Assembly (NCBI RefSeq): GCF_011045835.1
Contig: NZ_CP047349.1
Coordinates: 2,294,001-2,358,000 of the forward strand
Direction: 5' to 3'
Length of the DNA: 64,000 nt
Source of the DNA: Proteus terrae subsp. cibarius
Lineage (GTDB): Bacteria > Pseudomonadota > Gammaproteobacteria > Enterobacterales > Enterobacteriaceae
This document shows positions 17,245 through 26,176 of the stretch, one piece after another. The translations under genes were made by a program, and so were the position numbers. How positions within the stretch are numbered: the first letter of the stretch is position 1; each line of letters opens with the position of its first letter. Below the pieces are notes generated by a model, which did not search any database, was not told the DNA's origin, and was given only the letters and a program-made list of their open reading frames with translations.

Positions 17245-18357
17245 TTAACGTAACAGAGACAGAACAGTTTGTGGTACTTGGTTTGCTTGAGCAAGTACTG
17301 AAGTACCAGCTTGTTGCAGGATTTGGCCACGGCTCATGTTAGAAACTTCTGTTGCATAGTCAGCATCTAAGATACGGCTACGTGAAGCAGATAAGTTGTT
17401 AACAGTGTTATTCAGGTTATTGATAGTAGATTCAAAACGGTTTTGAATCGCACCTAATTTAGAACGGCTTTCATCAATTGTGTTGATAGCTTTGTCTAAA
17501 GTAGCCAGAGCATCTTCTTTAACGTCTAAAGTTTTAACGTCTTTAGCTGCAGTTGCAGTAAATTCGTTACCAGCAACCGCTGAACCTGCTTTTAAGTTGA
17601 TTTGAGTTGCAGTAGCACCATCCGCTTCAAAGTCAGAAGCAGAAACTAAGTAATTTTTACCGCCTTCAGATGCAACGAATTTACCAGCAACAACTACGCC
17701 GTCTTCTTCGTATTTCTTAACGGTTAAGCCACCTTTCAGTGCAGTACCACCAGCAACACCTAGGTCAGCAAGATCAGCATCATCAGCACTTGCTTTTTTC
17801 TCACCTTTAGAAACTGTCGTTTCAGTGAACAGTTTGTCACTTGAAACACCTAAAGTATCATTATCAACTTTATCTAAGTTAAATTTGATAACTTCTTTAT
17901 CGTTAGTACCAACTTGGATAGTCATTTCTGACTTCTCACCGCTCAGTACTTTAACGCCATTGAACTGAGTTTGTTCAGAGATACGGTTGATTTCTGCTAA
18001 ACGCTCAGTAACTTCGTTTTGGATTGAAGTGATGTCTGAGTTAGAGTTAGTACCGTTTTTAGCTTGAACTGTTAACTCACGGATACGTTGTAAGTTGTTG
18101 TTGATTTCGTTCAGAGCGCCTTCAGTAGTTTGAGCGATAGAGATACCATCGTTCGCATTACGTGAAGCTTGAGTTAAACCGTTTACGTTAGAAGTGAAAC
18201 GGTTAGCAATCGCTTGACCCGCAGCATCGTCTTTAGCGCTGTTAATACGCAGACCAGAAGACAGACGCTCGATTGCACTTCCTAAAGCTCCCTGAGATTT
18301 GTTCAGGTTGTTTTGAGTTACCAGAGATAGATAGTTGGTATTAATGACTTGTGCCAT
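17245..18357 (-). CDS. fliC1: Flagellin, main filament subunit (FlaA-type)
   Basis: 370 residues. It is exported by the flagellar type III apparatus and polymerises into the filament under the FliD cap. N-terminal D0/D1 (MAQVINTNYLSLVTQNNLNK ..., RLSSGLRINSAKDDAAGQA) and C-terminal D1/D0 (NLNNTVNNLSASRSRILDAD ... QTVLSLLR) are canonical. The central variable domain (about 175-280) is rich in A, D, K and V. Codon use is strongly biased, as expected for a very abundant protein. It has a perfect sigma28 promoter at 18436-18462 and its own terminator. Proteus strains differ mainly in the central antigenic region. Confidence 0.97.
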   Translation of the reverse strand: MAQVINTNYLSLVTQNNLNKSQGALGSAIERLSSGLRINSAKDDAAGQAIANRFTSNVNGLTQASRNANDGISIAQTTEGALNEINNNLQRIRELTVQAKNGTNSNSDITSIQNEVTERLAEINRISEQTQFNGVKVLSGEKSEMTIQVGTNDKEVIKFNLDKVDNDTLGVSSDKLFTETTVSKGEKKASADDADLADLGVAGGTALKGGLTVKKYEEDGVVVAGKFVASEGGKNYLVSASDFEADGATATQINLKAGSAVAGNEFTATAAKDVKTLDVKEDALATLDKAINTIDESRSKLGAIQNRFESTINNLNNTVNNLSASRSRILDADYATEVSNMSRGQILQQAGTSVLAQANQVPQTVLSLLR

Positions 18358-18435
18358 AGCTAGATTCCTTTAAAATCAAGTCGATAAAATAAAAGTTTGC
18401 CTATTCATTTACGGTGTCAATCACCGGCAACAAGT

Positions 18436-18462
18436 TTATCGGCACCCCACATACAACCTTTA
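18436..18462 (-). promoter_or_regulatory. Sigma28 promoter of main flagellin
   Basis: On the minus strand TAAA, exactly 15 bases, then GCCGATAA: a full match to the FliA consensus, about 80 bp upstream of the flagellin start. Confidence 0.88.
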
Positions 18463-18674
18463 ACTTTTCCTACAAATATTTCTGTGATTTTTTATAGAAT
18501 TAATATCAAGTCAATGATAAATAAAGAAATTAATTTATTATTTTTTTATTAAATTTTTATCACTTTTTATCTCAAGCCACTTTTCACTCATCAAAATTCG
18601 ACTTTGGTTATCAATAGCAATAAAAGGCTTCTATATGGCAGCCTGTTTAAGTCATCAAAAATACCAAATAGACG

Positions 18675-18701
18675 TAAACTTTTCGCCGATTCTACCGATA
18701 A
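18675..18701 (+). promoter_or_regulatory. Sigma28 promoter of fliDST
   Basis: TAAA, 15 bases, then ACCGATAA (seven of eight -10 bases). It lies 44 bp upstream of the fliD start and is divergent from the flagellin promoter. Confidence 0.8.
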
Positions 18702-18744
18702 CGCTTTTTGAGGATTATTTTACGAACACAGAAAGGAGACCGGT

Positions 18745-20163
18745 ATGGCTGGTATTGCTTCACTAGGCGTGGGCTCAGGGATGCCTCTTAGCCAAACATT
18801 GGCACAATTAGAGGCGGCGGAAAATAAACGCCTTGAACCCCTTGATAAACAGATGAAAAGCTACGAAGCGCAAATTACCGCTTACGGTAAAATTCGTAGC
18901 CAACTTGATAAGTTGCAGAAAGCGTCAGAAAACTTAAAGAAATTTGACGAAATTATTGCAACCAAAGTAGACGATGAGTTTGATGCATTTAAAGTGACAA
19001 CGGATGGTAAAGCCAGTATTGGTAACTATACCGTATCCATTAAAGAGCTTGCTCATGCGCAAACATTGAAATCAAAAGCTGTAAGCGATGTAAAAGTACC
19101 TCTTGGAAAAACGTTAGGTGAAGGTAATAAACGTACCTTAGTGATTACCCAACCTGGTGAAGAAAAACCATTACGTATTGAATTAACTGACGATCAAACC
19201 TCGATGATTGAATTGCGTGATGCAATCAATAAAAAAGAAGGTAATGTTTCTGCCACTATCGTTAAAGCAAAAGATGGCGTTAACCACTTAGTACTGACTT
19301 CTCGTAAAGAAGGTACAGAGTCAGAAATGACCGTTAAAGTAGAAGGTGATGATGAACTCAATGATTTCATTAGCTATTCTTCAAGCAGTAAAAGTGGAGC
19401 AATGCAAGAGATCGTTAAAGCAAATAATGCCAAATTAACGATTAATGGTATTGAAATTGAACGTCAAACTAATGAGATTAAAGATGCCCCTGAAGGGATC
19501 ATCTTAAACCTTAAGAAAACGACGTTTGATAATAAAGACAAAGCCGATAAACCTGAAATTGTAAACGTTGCTCGTGATATTGAGCCAATGAAAAAGGCTA
19601 TCCAAGCTTGGACAGACGCTTATAACGAGTTAAACAGTACCTATAAATCTCTGACTAAATATACTCAAGTAGAGAAAGGTGAAGCGGCATCTAAAGACAA
19701 TGGTGTATTACTCGGTGATACCACCAGCCGTATGATTATGTCTGAGCTAAAAAGCTTTGTAACAAGCTCACAAGGCACCTCAGATATGGATACCCTGAAT
19801 AAAATGGGTATTAAATTTAAGGTTGATGGCTCTTTAGATATTGATAATAAAAAACTCGATGATGCGTTAAAAGATAAACCCGCTAACGTAAAAGAGTTTT
19901 TTATGGGTGATGGTAAAGAGACCGGTTTTGGTACTCAAACCTATAATTACCTAAAGAAAACCCTGCAATCTAATGATGGTACTTTAGATATTGCCACTGA
20001 TGGCGTGAAAAAGCGCAAGAAAACATTAGATAGCCAAATTAAAAACACGGAACGTAATATTGCAGCCACGATGGAACGTTATAAAAACCAGTTCCAGCAG
20101 TTAGATAAAATGGTTAACTCCATGACTAACTCCAGTGCTTCAATCGGCCGTTTATTAATGTAA
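18745..20163 (+). CDS. fliD: Flagellar filament cap protein FliD (HAP2)
   Basis: 472 residues, the usual length. It forms the pentameric cap under which flagellin monomers fold and add to the filament tip, and it is exported with FliT as chaperone. The N-terminal D0 region ([20 protein letters not shown]) and the coiled-coil C-terminal domain ([20 protein letters not shown], then [19 protein letters not shown]) are typical; the middle is rich in K, D and T. AGGAG precedes the ATG. First gene of fliDST, 20 bp before fliS. Confidence 0.96.
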   Translation: MAGIASLGVGSGMPLSQTLAQLEAAENKRLEPLDKQMKSYEAQITAYGKIRSQLDKLQKASENLKKFDEIIATKVDDEFDAFKVTTDGKASIGNYTVSIKELAHAQTLKSKAVSDVKVPLGKTLGEGNKRTLVITQPGEEKPLRIELTDDQTSMIELRDAINKKEGNVSATIVKAKDGVNHLVLTSRKEGTESEMTVKVEGDDELNDFISYSSSSKSGAMQEIVKANNAKLTINGIEIERQTNEIKDAPEGIILNLKKTTFDNKDKADKPEIVNVARDIEPMKKAIQAWTDAYNELNSTYKSLTKYTQVEKGEAASKDNGVLLGDTTSRMIMSELKSFVTSSQGTSDMDTLNKMGIKFKVDGSLDIDNKKLDDALKDKPANVKEFFMGDGKETGFGTQTYNYLKKTLQSNDGTLDIATDGVKKRKKTLDSQIKNTERNIAATMERYKNQFQQLDKMVNSMTNSSASIGRLLM

Positions 20164-20183
20164 TTTTTTAAAAGTAGGACACT

Positions 20184-20582
20184 ATGTATCAACAATCAGC
20201 CAGTAAAATGTACGCTCAAATCGACGTTGAAAGCGAGATTTTAAATGCCACGCCTTACCAGCTGATCCAGATCCTATTTAATGGGGCGCTTAGCGCCCTT
20301 CGCCGTGCATTAATATTAATGGAACAAGGAAATATCGCCGGTAAAGGCGAAAATATTTCTAAAGCCATTAATATTATTGGTAACGGATTAAAACAAGGTC
20401 TGGATAAAGAAAAAGGGGGCGAGCTTGCAGAGAATCTGGAGCTCCTTTATGACTATATGGTTAATCAGCTACTCGATGCTAACTTAAAAAATAACCCAGA
20501 AAAAATTCATGAAGTCATCAAGCTCTTAACTGAAATTTCTGATGCTTGGCAACAAATCGGCACACAGATTAATTCTTATTAA
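20184..20582 (+). CDS. fliS: Flagellin export chaperone FliS
   Basis: 132 residues. It binds the disordered C-terminus of flagellin in the cytoplasm, stopping premature polymerisation and targeting it to FlhA. The start MYQQSASKMYAQIDVESEI, the segment ATPYQLIQILFNGAL and the four-helix pattern with LLYDYMVNQLLDANLKN are the family signatures. It lies 20 bp after fliD and 18 bp before the start of fliT, in one operon. Confidence 0.97.
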   Translation: MYQQSASKMYAQIDVESEILNATPYQLIQILFNGALSALRRALILMEQGNIAGKGENISKAINIIGNGLKQGLDKEKGGELAENLELLYDYMVNQLLDANLKNNPEKIHEVIKLLTEISDAWQQIGTQINSY

Positions 20583-20600
20583 ATTAGAGTGGACAACAAT

Positions 20601-20954
20601 ATGGATATTATGGCGGCTTACGAGCATGTTTTAAAATCAAGTGAGCAAATGTTAACGCTTGCCAAAGATCAGCAATGGGACAAGCTGATAGAAATGGAAA
20701 TGGATTATTTAAAAAGCGTTGAAAGGATCACTAAGATGATAAAACCGGCTGACGGTGAGCTGAGACTACAACAACGCCTCACAGATATGCTAAAGAAAAT
20801 CTTAGAAAACGAAAATGAGACGCGAAATTTATTACGGGCTCGTTTAGATGAGCTTGGTGTATTAATTAGACAGACTGAACAAGAGCAGAGGGTACAAAAT
20901 AGCTATGGTCAGTTTACAGAACATAGTTATTATCCTGATCTCAATCTTAAATAA
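20601..20954 (+). CDS. fliT: Flagellar chaperone FliT
   Basis: 117 residues from the ATG at 20601; a GTG at 20589 adds four residues but leaves no room for a site, while GAGTGG suits the later ATG. FliT is the export chaperone of FliD and in enterobacteria also binds FlhDC to damp early flagellar transcription. The protein is all helix with charged heptads (AAYEHVLKSSEQMLTLAK; LTDMLKKILENENETRNLLR). Its weak sequence conservation is normal for FliT, so place after fliS is the main support. Confidence 0.9.
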   Translation: MDIMAAYEHVLKSSEQMLTLAKDQQWDKLIEMEMDYLKSVERITKMIKPADGELRLQQRLTDMLKKILENENETRNLLRARLDELGVLIRQTEQEQRVQNSYGQFTEHSYYPDLNLK

Positions 20955-21090
20955 CTCTCCTCTGCGCCAAAAGCGGTTTTATTAGCTAATGGCGTCTTTA
21001 CTTAGAAAAAATCACTCTTATTATTCAGCTTAACTTGTTATCGGTAACGTAAAAAACAACGTTTGTCCTTTTATATTTTTGTTTTTTTGA

Positions 21091-21555
21091 TTACACAGAT
21101 TGTACAGATTGCACTAAAACCATATCAATATGTGGAATGTTATCTTCAAGATAAGTTTCTGAATCAATAACAAAACCATGTGATTGATAAAATGAGACTA
21201 AATAAGCCTGTGCCATTATTTTTATTGTATGGGTGTTAAATTGACGGCACGTAGTTGCAATCGCCTCTTTTATTAACTGATGTGCAATACCACTCCCTCG
21301 CTGATTTTGAGCAACAATCACCCGCCCTATTGAAGCTTCTTTAAATGCGATACCTTGAGGCAACAGACGTGCATAAGCAATAAGTTGCTGGTCATCTTCC
21401 TCTTTGGCAAACAAGTGTAATGTATTTTGATCTACCCCATCCAGATCTTGATAAGCACATTGCTGTTCACAAATAAAAACCTGATTTCTTAATGCCAAAA
21501 TAGCATAAAGCTCATCTGTGGTGAGTTGTGAAAATGATTTTAAAATCCAATTCAT
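21091..21555 (-). CDS. elaA: ElaA-like GNAT acetyltransferase
   Basis: 154 residues. It matches the ElaA family of GNAT acetyltransferases: LYAILALRNQVFICEQQCAYQDLDG at the start, then the acetyl-CoA binding stretch IGRVIVAQNQRGSGIAHQLI and the late YQSHGF motif. Substrate unknown. It opens a non-flagellar stretch between fliT and fliE and has no evident link to motility. It is monocistronic. Confidence 0.9.
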   Translation of the reverse strand: MNWILKSFSQLTTDELYAILALRNQVFICEQQCAYQDLDGVDQNTLHLFAKEEDDQQLIAYARLLPQGIAFKEASIGRVIVAQNQRGSGIAHQLIKEAIATTCRQFNTHTIKIMAQAYLVSFYQSHGFVIDSETYLEDNIPHIDMVLVQSVQSV

Positions 21556-21819
21556 GTGCTTTATCCCGCGGTTTAAAGTAATAAATAGTAATAAAAAACA
21601 ATCAATGATAATGCAATATCATCGACACGAACTTTGTTTCATCGCTTGGTTTAATATAAAGAGTGAAATAGTGATGTTGATAGTACGTTTTTATAGTAAA
21701 AAACGCCGAAGAATAGAGACTTAATGCAGAAAAATAGGCAATAAAGCCGTTAACCTAAATACATTCAGACTCCCCACGAGCCTTGATGACATCTCTTATA
21801 GACATCTATAAAGATAATC

Positions 21820-22101
21820 TTAAAGTCGTTCTAACCCTTTCCATGCTCTATTTTTTACTTCAGTCACTAAAATGGCTGGATTTAAGGTTATTTTTTCTGC
21901 AATCGAAAAAGCCAACTCGATAACTTCTTTGTGATCTTTAGTTTCAGTATGGTAATTAAACTCTGCAAGAGGCAGAACATATTTACCTTTCAAACCATCA
22001 ATCTCTTTTTTAAATCCTTCTTTTACCATCTTTTGTGTTAATAACACATAATCTGCATTTTCAGGATCAGATAACTCAACTCTAACAGTAAACTCAGGCA
22101 T
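21820..22101 (-). CDS. Small conserved protein, DUF2622-like
   Basis: 93 residues without signal peptide. The N-terminal strand EFTVRVELSDPENADYVLL, a helix with KMVKEGFKKEI, then a strand and a C-terminal helix suggest a small ferredoxin-like fold. I recall this pattern from DUF2622 proteins of enterobacteria, whose function is not known. A perfect AGGAGG lies 5 bases before the ATG, so it should be translated well. It follows the broken hydrolase gene on the same strand after a terminator, so it is a separate unit. Confidence 0.7.
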   Translation of the reverse strand: MPEFTVRVELSDPENADYVLLTQKMVKEGFKKEIDGLKGKYVLPLAEFNYHTETKDHKEVIELAFSIAEKITLNPAILVTEVKNRAWKGLERL

Positions 22102-22228
22102 AGAAACCTCCTACAGTCTGTCTATGTCTAATAAAATTCTGTTAGCTCTCGAAAGGAAGTATATTAAATCAACAATCATTTTCCTAGTAAGAAACTATGA
22201 TAAATAATGTGATAGTGGTTGAAATAGA

Positions 22229-22254
22229 AATCGCCCACTTCATCGTGGGCGACC
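22229..22254 (-). terminator. Terminator after hydrolase gene
   Basis: TCGCCCAC and GTGGGCGA form an 8-bp stem with loop GATGAA on the minus strand, followed by TTTCTATTTC. It lies 33 bp after the hydrolase stop. Confidence 0.8.
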
Positions 22255-22286
22255 TATTAGCTCATAATAATATAATAAATAATAAT

Positions 22287-23421
22287 TTATTTAATCACAT
22301 CATAGAGTTGCTGATTTGATAAATAATCCGCGGTTAAACCGACTGATGGATTATATTGTACCCCAACGATCTCAGAGAATGCTTTACCCTCTTTACCTAA
22401 TGAAACTTTGCGTTCGTCTTTACCAGTGCTTTCATAGATAGAATAGGTTTTACGACGCATTGCGGTATATTTATCTGCATCATTAGCAATATCGGTGTGG
22501 TAACCCGTAATTTGTGTATCCGTTAAAGCTAATTTATTGGCTAAATCACAGCCCCAACGAGTTAAACAAACTTCTGCAAAATGGCGAACCACTAAACCCG
22601 GTGCATATAATGCATTTTCACCTTCACTACCATCAATAGAAGCATTGCCAACTAATGTGGCATGACGTCCGGAAATAGGGAAAATATGCATTTTAGTATC
22701 GGCAGCGACAGTTGGGATCACGCAAGTAAACCCTTTAGAGCGCTCATCTTTCGCATAAAATCCGACATACTCTTTGACGTTTTTACCAAGTGTCACTTTT
22801 TCTGGTTGGAAATTCAGTGGACCCGGAACAGGATCGATAGCAAAAATATTCACAGGAATATCTTTTAATTGAGAGTCTGCCAACATTGCATTCGCTAGCA
22901 TATGGCAAGTAATACCACCACGGCTCCAACCCACGAGGTTAACTTGTGTTGGAATAATGCCATCTTTACGGAAGATACGAATAATTTGCTGCTGAAGTTG
23001 TTGTTGAGTGACATGACGATCGCCATAGTCATATTTACGCCATAAAAAAAGAGCCTGTTACTTTGACATCTTCAATAGGAATACCCGCTTTTTTCAGTTG
23101 ATTATACTGCTCTTCTGTCAATTTCTCACGTTGCCAATCAAAGTTACCTTTCATTAAACAAAGTGCGTGGTTAACATTTTCTTCCCAACCACTACCAAAT
23201 AGCGAACCTTTAATATCAGAGTAATTAGGGCTTTCAACCCATAAATCATCTTCTTGCAGATTGCCACTACCTGGACCATCAACAATAAACCACTGTGCAA
23301 ACTCTCGTCCTTGATTATTTTGCGCTAAAGTGGAGACTAATTCGCCTTGCCAGAAGGTAGGATTATTATTATCAAATGAGTTAGATCCGGTACCACATAA
23401 ATAAACGGTTAATACTGTCAT
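22287..23421 (-). pseudogene. Alpha/beta-hydrolase (lipase-like) gene split by a one-base shift in a T7 tract
   Basis: Two open frames (23035-23421, 128 aa; 22287-22934, 215 aa) belong together. At 23044-23050 the minus strand has seven T; with six, the frame runs on as GSFLWRKYDYGDRHVTQQQL through to VNLVGWSRGGITC, giving one 377-residue protein with no other stop. The catalytic elements are split: an N-terminal YLCGTGSNSF loop in the first part, and nucleophile Ser in G-W-S-R-G, Asp in FAIDPVPG and His in SGRHATL in the second. A good ribosome site (AAGGAA) precedes the first ATG. No signal peptide is seen. The exact family and substrate are not known to me. As read, the product is truncated before the active site. 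Confidence 0.8.
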
Positions 23422-23780
23422 AGTTTAAATTTCCTTTTATTAATAACCTAAAAATCACAATGATGATTTTTATTTCCTTGTATTGAGCTATTCCTTAGCC
23501 CACCAGCACATTAACCATAAGCCTTTTTTTATTCAATTATTAAAAGTGAATTAGTAGAGCTGAGATCACATAATTGAATTTTATTTAAGTAAAAGAAATG
23601 AAAAAACTCTATCAGATCAATGTAATTAAATAACATAAATAAATTCTTTATTTTTTTAATATTTCTATTAGTAAATTAGCTTATAAATATAGTGTATTAA
23701 ATAACCAAACTTTAAATTTAAAATAAAAAAAATCCCACATTAATAAATGAAATGCAGGATTTTCTATTAGGTAGAATGTT
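23422..23780. other. AT-rich gap with terminator at its left part
   Basis: 359 bp, nearly all A+T, without a coding frame. It includes the promoter region of the hydrolase gene and, at 23729-23763, an AAAATCC ... GGATTTT stem with further pairing that ends the minus-strand gene at 23781. Confidence 0.5.
23729..23763 (-). terminator. Terminator of the 62-aa gene
   Basis: On the minus strand AAAATCC pairs with GGATTTT and the inner TGCATT with AATGTG, then TTTTTATTTT follows. It lies about 17 bp after the stop of the gene at 23781-23969. Confidence 0.8.
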
Positions 23781-23969
23781 TTATAAACGATTAAAAGCAA
23801 CTACTCTCACCGCAGGAATATCAGCTTGTGCTCCTTCAGCAACTTCCTGACATGCTTTTTCTAACGCAATATGGGGTGTGATCCCACTTTCTGTTTCTAC
23901 AATTTTATGTCCGGCGTAGGTATCACCATTTCTGGAACGCACTTTATACGCAATAAACCAATATTCCAT
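23781..23969 (-). CDS. Small protein of unknown function
   Basis: 62 residues from the ATG at 23969, which has GGTG 5 bases upstream; in-frame ATGs at 23996 and 24044 would add 9 or 25 residues but have poorer sites. Sequence begins MEYWFIAYKVRSRNGDTYAG and ends AVRVVAFNRL, a strand-helix-strand pattern with no signal peptide or membrane segment. I do not recognise the family. A strong terminator follows, which supports a real gene. Confidence 0.5.
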   Translation of the reverse strand: MEYWFIAYKVRSRNGDTYAGHKIVETESGITPHIALEKACQEVAEGAQADIPAVRVVAFNRL

Positions 23970-24100
23970 ATCATCACCGTTTACGTTATTAATCATGTAA
24001 TTACCATAACGGTTTATGACCTGCTTTAATGTGATAATAATCAATAATTTTTAGTTTAATAAAATCGTTTTATAAAAAGATTAAAGCAATAGAGGAAGTT

Positions 24101-24331
24101 TTAAGCACCACAATCCATTTCTGATTGGATCATTTTCTTTATTTTTACTGCTTTTTCAAAGTGATCCAATTTATGTGTCATAATCCACCATGTTGCGGCT
24201 TCCATTAATAATTCAGGGTTGTCATTTTTATTTGCAAAGAAAGCATAAAAAGATAACCCCACGCCCTCTCCTTTAGCTGAAATTTTGTCATTACATATTT
24301 GAATTATTTTTTGTTGCAGTGATTTTCTCAT
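24101..24331 (-). CDS. Small conserved-looking protein, possibly DUF6500-type
   Basis: 76 residues from the ATG at 24331, where AGAGAG lies just upstream; an ATG at 24358 adds nine residues without a site. Sequence: MRKSLQQKIIQICNDKISAK, then GEGVGLSFYAFFANKN and MEAATWWIMTHKLDHFEKAV. The tryptophan pair and the GEGVGLSFYAF block look like a compact helical domain; I associate it weakly with DUF6500. No function is known to me. It follows the YdgC-like gene by 54 bp on the same strand and may be co-transcribed. Confidence 0.6.
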   Translation of the reverse strand: MRKSLQQKIIQICNDKISAKGEGVGLSFYAFFANKNDNPELLMEAATWWIMTHKLDHFEKAVKIKKMIQSEMDCGA

Positions 24332-24385
24332 ATTCTCTCTATTTTTATTTTTCGACATGACAATAAATAGGAAAAAGCAAAGGCT

Positions 24386-24724
24386 CTATCCATGAAATTT
24401 GTTCCATAACTGAATAAGTAACCAAGCAGCAATAACCCAGCAAATCACTGCCGTAGCTAGCGCCGTAAATAATTTCACATAGTTGATCATCACATAGAGT
24501 GAAATTAGATAAATCATATAAGGAATAACAGCCCATAGACTAAAAATAATGGTGGTACGTAACGCTTCAATCGAGCGTTCGGAACCCACAATATAGTGTG
24601 CAATAAGTGCAAAAGTGGGAAATAGAGGAACTAATCCCGCAATATAGTAATGGCGAGATTTTGATAAAACAGCGATTAATACCACAACAAACGCACCTAT
24701 CAGTGCTTTAACCAGTAATCCCAT
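24386..24724 (-). CDS. ydgC: YdgC/GlpM-family inner-membrane protein
   Basis: 112 residues with four hydrophobic segments. It matches E. coli YdgC along the whole length (MGLLVKALIGAFVVVLIAVL; YYIAGLVPLFPTFALIAHYI; then SIEALRTTIIFSLW). Its Pseudomonas relative GlpM has been linked to alginate and glycerol metabolism, but the molecular role is not settled. In E. coli the gene is not next to flagellar genes, so its place here reflects local rearrangement. Confidence 0.85.
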   Translation of the reverse strand: MGLLVKALIGAFVVVLIAVLSKSRHYYIAGLVPLFPTFALIAHYIVGSERSIEALRTTIIFSLWAVIPYMIYLISLYVMINYVKLFTALATAVICWVIAAWLLIQLWNKFHG

Positions 24725-24880
24725 TATTTTTTCATCAATTTACAAAAACCTTACTACTATCATACCTATTCATATTTGTATGTGAGCTGATTTTATTTTT
24801 TGTGGTTTAAGATAGTATGATATTTTTGATGATGATAAAACCCGCTATGCTATGTACCTAACCATAAAATAAAGATAAAC

Positions 24881-24997
24881 ATGGCCGAACTTTATAAAAA
24901 CTCTCACAGTAATTGTCAGCTAAAGTTTCATCAAGGCACAGCTAAATCTCATTATTTAGCTCAAAAGCAATATAAAGTCGCATTCTTAAGCATCTAA
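24881..24997 (+). CDS. Doubtful 38-aa open frame
   Basis: ATG at 24881 to TAA at 24997, starting MAELYKNSHSNCQLKFHQGT. The ribosome site is weak (AAAGATAAAC) and the last 12 bases overlap the opposite-strand gene at 24986. It resembles nothing I know. Listed because it is the only sizeable plus-strand frame in this gap. Confidence 0.15.
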   Translation: MAELYKNSHSNCQLKFHQGTAKSHYLAQKQYKVAFLSI

Positions 24998-25156
24998 ATG
25001 TGTTTTCTTTTTTTCTGGTGCCTCGGTTTCTTCTTTATTCTTACAACAATCGTGTGAACTATTTTCGCCATGATGATGTTTATGCATAAAGAGGTGCATT
25101 AACGGGCAAAGTAATAACATCAAAATAAACCAATTATCTCTTAGAAGTTCCCACAT
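24986..25156 (-). CDS. Small DUF2933-like membrane protein
   Basis: 56 residues starting MWELLRDNWFILMLLLCPLM. One membrane helix is followed by HLFMHKHHHGE, then a soluble tail with a Cys-Cys pair (HDCCKNKEE). The hydrophobic segment followed by a His-rich stretch is the pattern of DUF2933 proteins, often seen near copper or other metal resistance genes. GGGAGA lies 6 bases before the ATG, an excellent site, which makes this short gene credible. Metal binding through the His and Cys residues is an inference. Confidence 0.7.
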   Translation of the reverse strand: MWELLRDNWFILMLLLCPLMHLFMHKHHHGENSSHDCCKNKEETEAPEKKKTHLDA

Positions 25157-25588
25157 AATTATCTCCCAAAATCACGATTTAGAAGATGATAGGGCTTACT
25201 CTAAGAGGAAGGTCTAGTATTGATTTGTTATTTAATCCGTATTTTTGTCAATAATTTTTATTTATTTGGCATATACATCGTGTTCTCAAAAATATTGAGA
25301 TAATTTTCACCACGACTAATAATAGGATTACCATAAAATTTAGAGCTAGATATAAAAATTCATGTTTCATGGAAAAATGAATATCTCTGACTACGAAACG
25401 TCAACACAAATCGGGGCACTCATCACCATAAATAACAAGCAATAGTATAAGTATTCGAATGTTTAATTACATACAAAAACTTATATCATCCATTCAATGA
25501 TATTGAGCAAAATGCCCCATTCTGTTTTGATTAGGTGCTTCTTTATAGCTATATAAAAGAAAAGTCACCTTTATCAAATGATAAGCTA
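25157..25588. other. Non-coding gap before fliE
   Basis: 432 bp, AT-rich, without a frame over 30 codons with a plausible ribosome site. It carries the promoter of the DUF2933-like gene and the 3' end of the fliE transcript. No clear terminator for fliE was seen. Confidence 0.5.
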
Positions 25589-25900
25589 CTAAACCTGCAT
25601 ACTCATGATTTCTTGATAAGCGGCTACCAGCTTATTACGTACTTGTACGCCCATTTGTAATGAGATACTGGATTTTTGCATATCCACCATTACATCGTTT
25701 AACTCAACACCGGGTGTACCTAAAGTAAACGCTTGAACTTTGTTGGTTGCATTCATTCGAGTTTCATTAATTTTACCCACGGCTTGAACAAGCTGAGTTG
25801 CAAACCCTGCTTGTACTGGCTGGGGTTTCGCAATATTGGATGCTTGCAAAGTCTGGATTTGCATTTTATCCAGAACACTTTCAATAGCTGGAATTGACAT
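25589..25900 (-). CDS. fliE: Flagellar hook-basal body adapter FliE
   Basis: 103 residues from the ATG at 25900 (MSIPAIESVLDKMQIQTL), chosen by similarity to E. coli FliE and by the upstream GAGG; ATG 25921 adds seven residues. FliE joins the MS ring to the proximal rod and is exported early. The C-terminal helix VMVDMQKSSISLQMGVQVRN and end AYQEIMSMQV are diagnostic. It is divergent from fliF and monocistronic, as in enterobacteria. Confidence 0.96.
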   Translation of the reverse strand: MSIPAIESVLDKMQIQTLQASNIAKPQPVQAGFATQLVQAVGKINETRMNATNKVQAFTLGTPGVELNDVMVDMQKSSISLQMGVQVRNKLVAAYQEIMSMQV

Positions 25901-26176
25901 ATAAACCTCTGCGTTAATCATCTAATTCAATTACTGAATCAATGTCATAGTAAGGAAGTGAACCAACACGCTTACCGAGTTATACCCTAACACAGGGGCT
26001 TCATTCCAAAGCGAGTAATTAACGCAAAAGTTAAGGGCTAATTACGCCATTAAATGAAACGCAAAAGGCCAATAATGAGACACCTGAGAGTAGGTTTATT
26101 TATTTGCGTAAGGGGAGTCTGTTTTGTTACGCCACGCTTTTAGTATTCATCCCGAACTACAAGGCAAGGATTGTCT
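25901..26176. promoter_or_regulatory. fliE-fliF divergent promoter region
   Basis: 276 bp between the divergent starts. In enterobacteria both are class 2 promoters activated by FlhDC. Several FlhDC-half-site-like stretches are present (AACGCAAAAG at about 26012 and 26053, TTACGCCATT at about 26041), but I could not settle on one box. Confidence 0.45.

Noticed and set aside
15813..18357. Very recent gene conversion between the flagellin genes
   Set aside because: The shared protein ends differ at many synonymous positions, so no long identical stretch is present.
23035..23060. Programmed -1 frameshift in the hydrolase gene
   Set aside because: The T7 run resembles a slippery site, but a -1 shift leads to the wrong frame; +1 or -2 is required. 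Phase variation, decay or sequence error are simpler.
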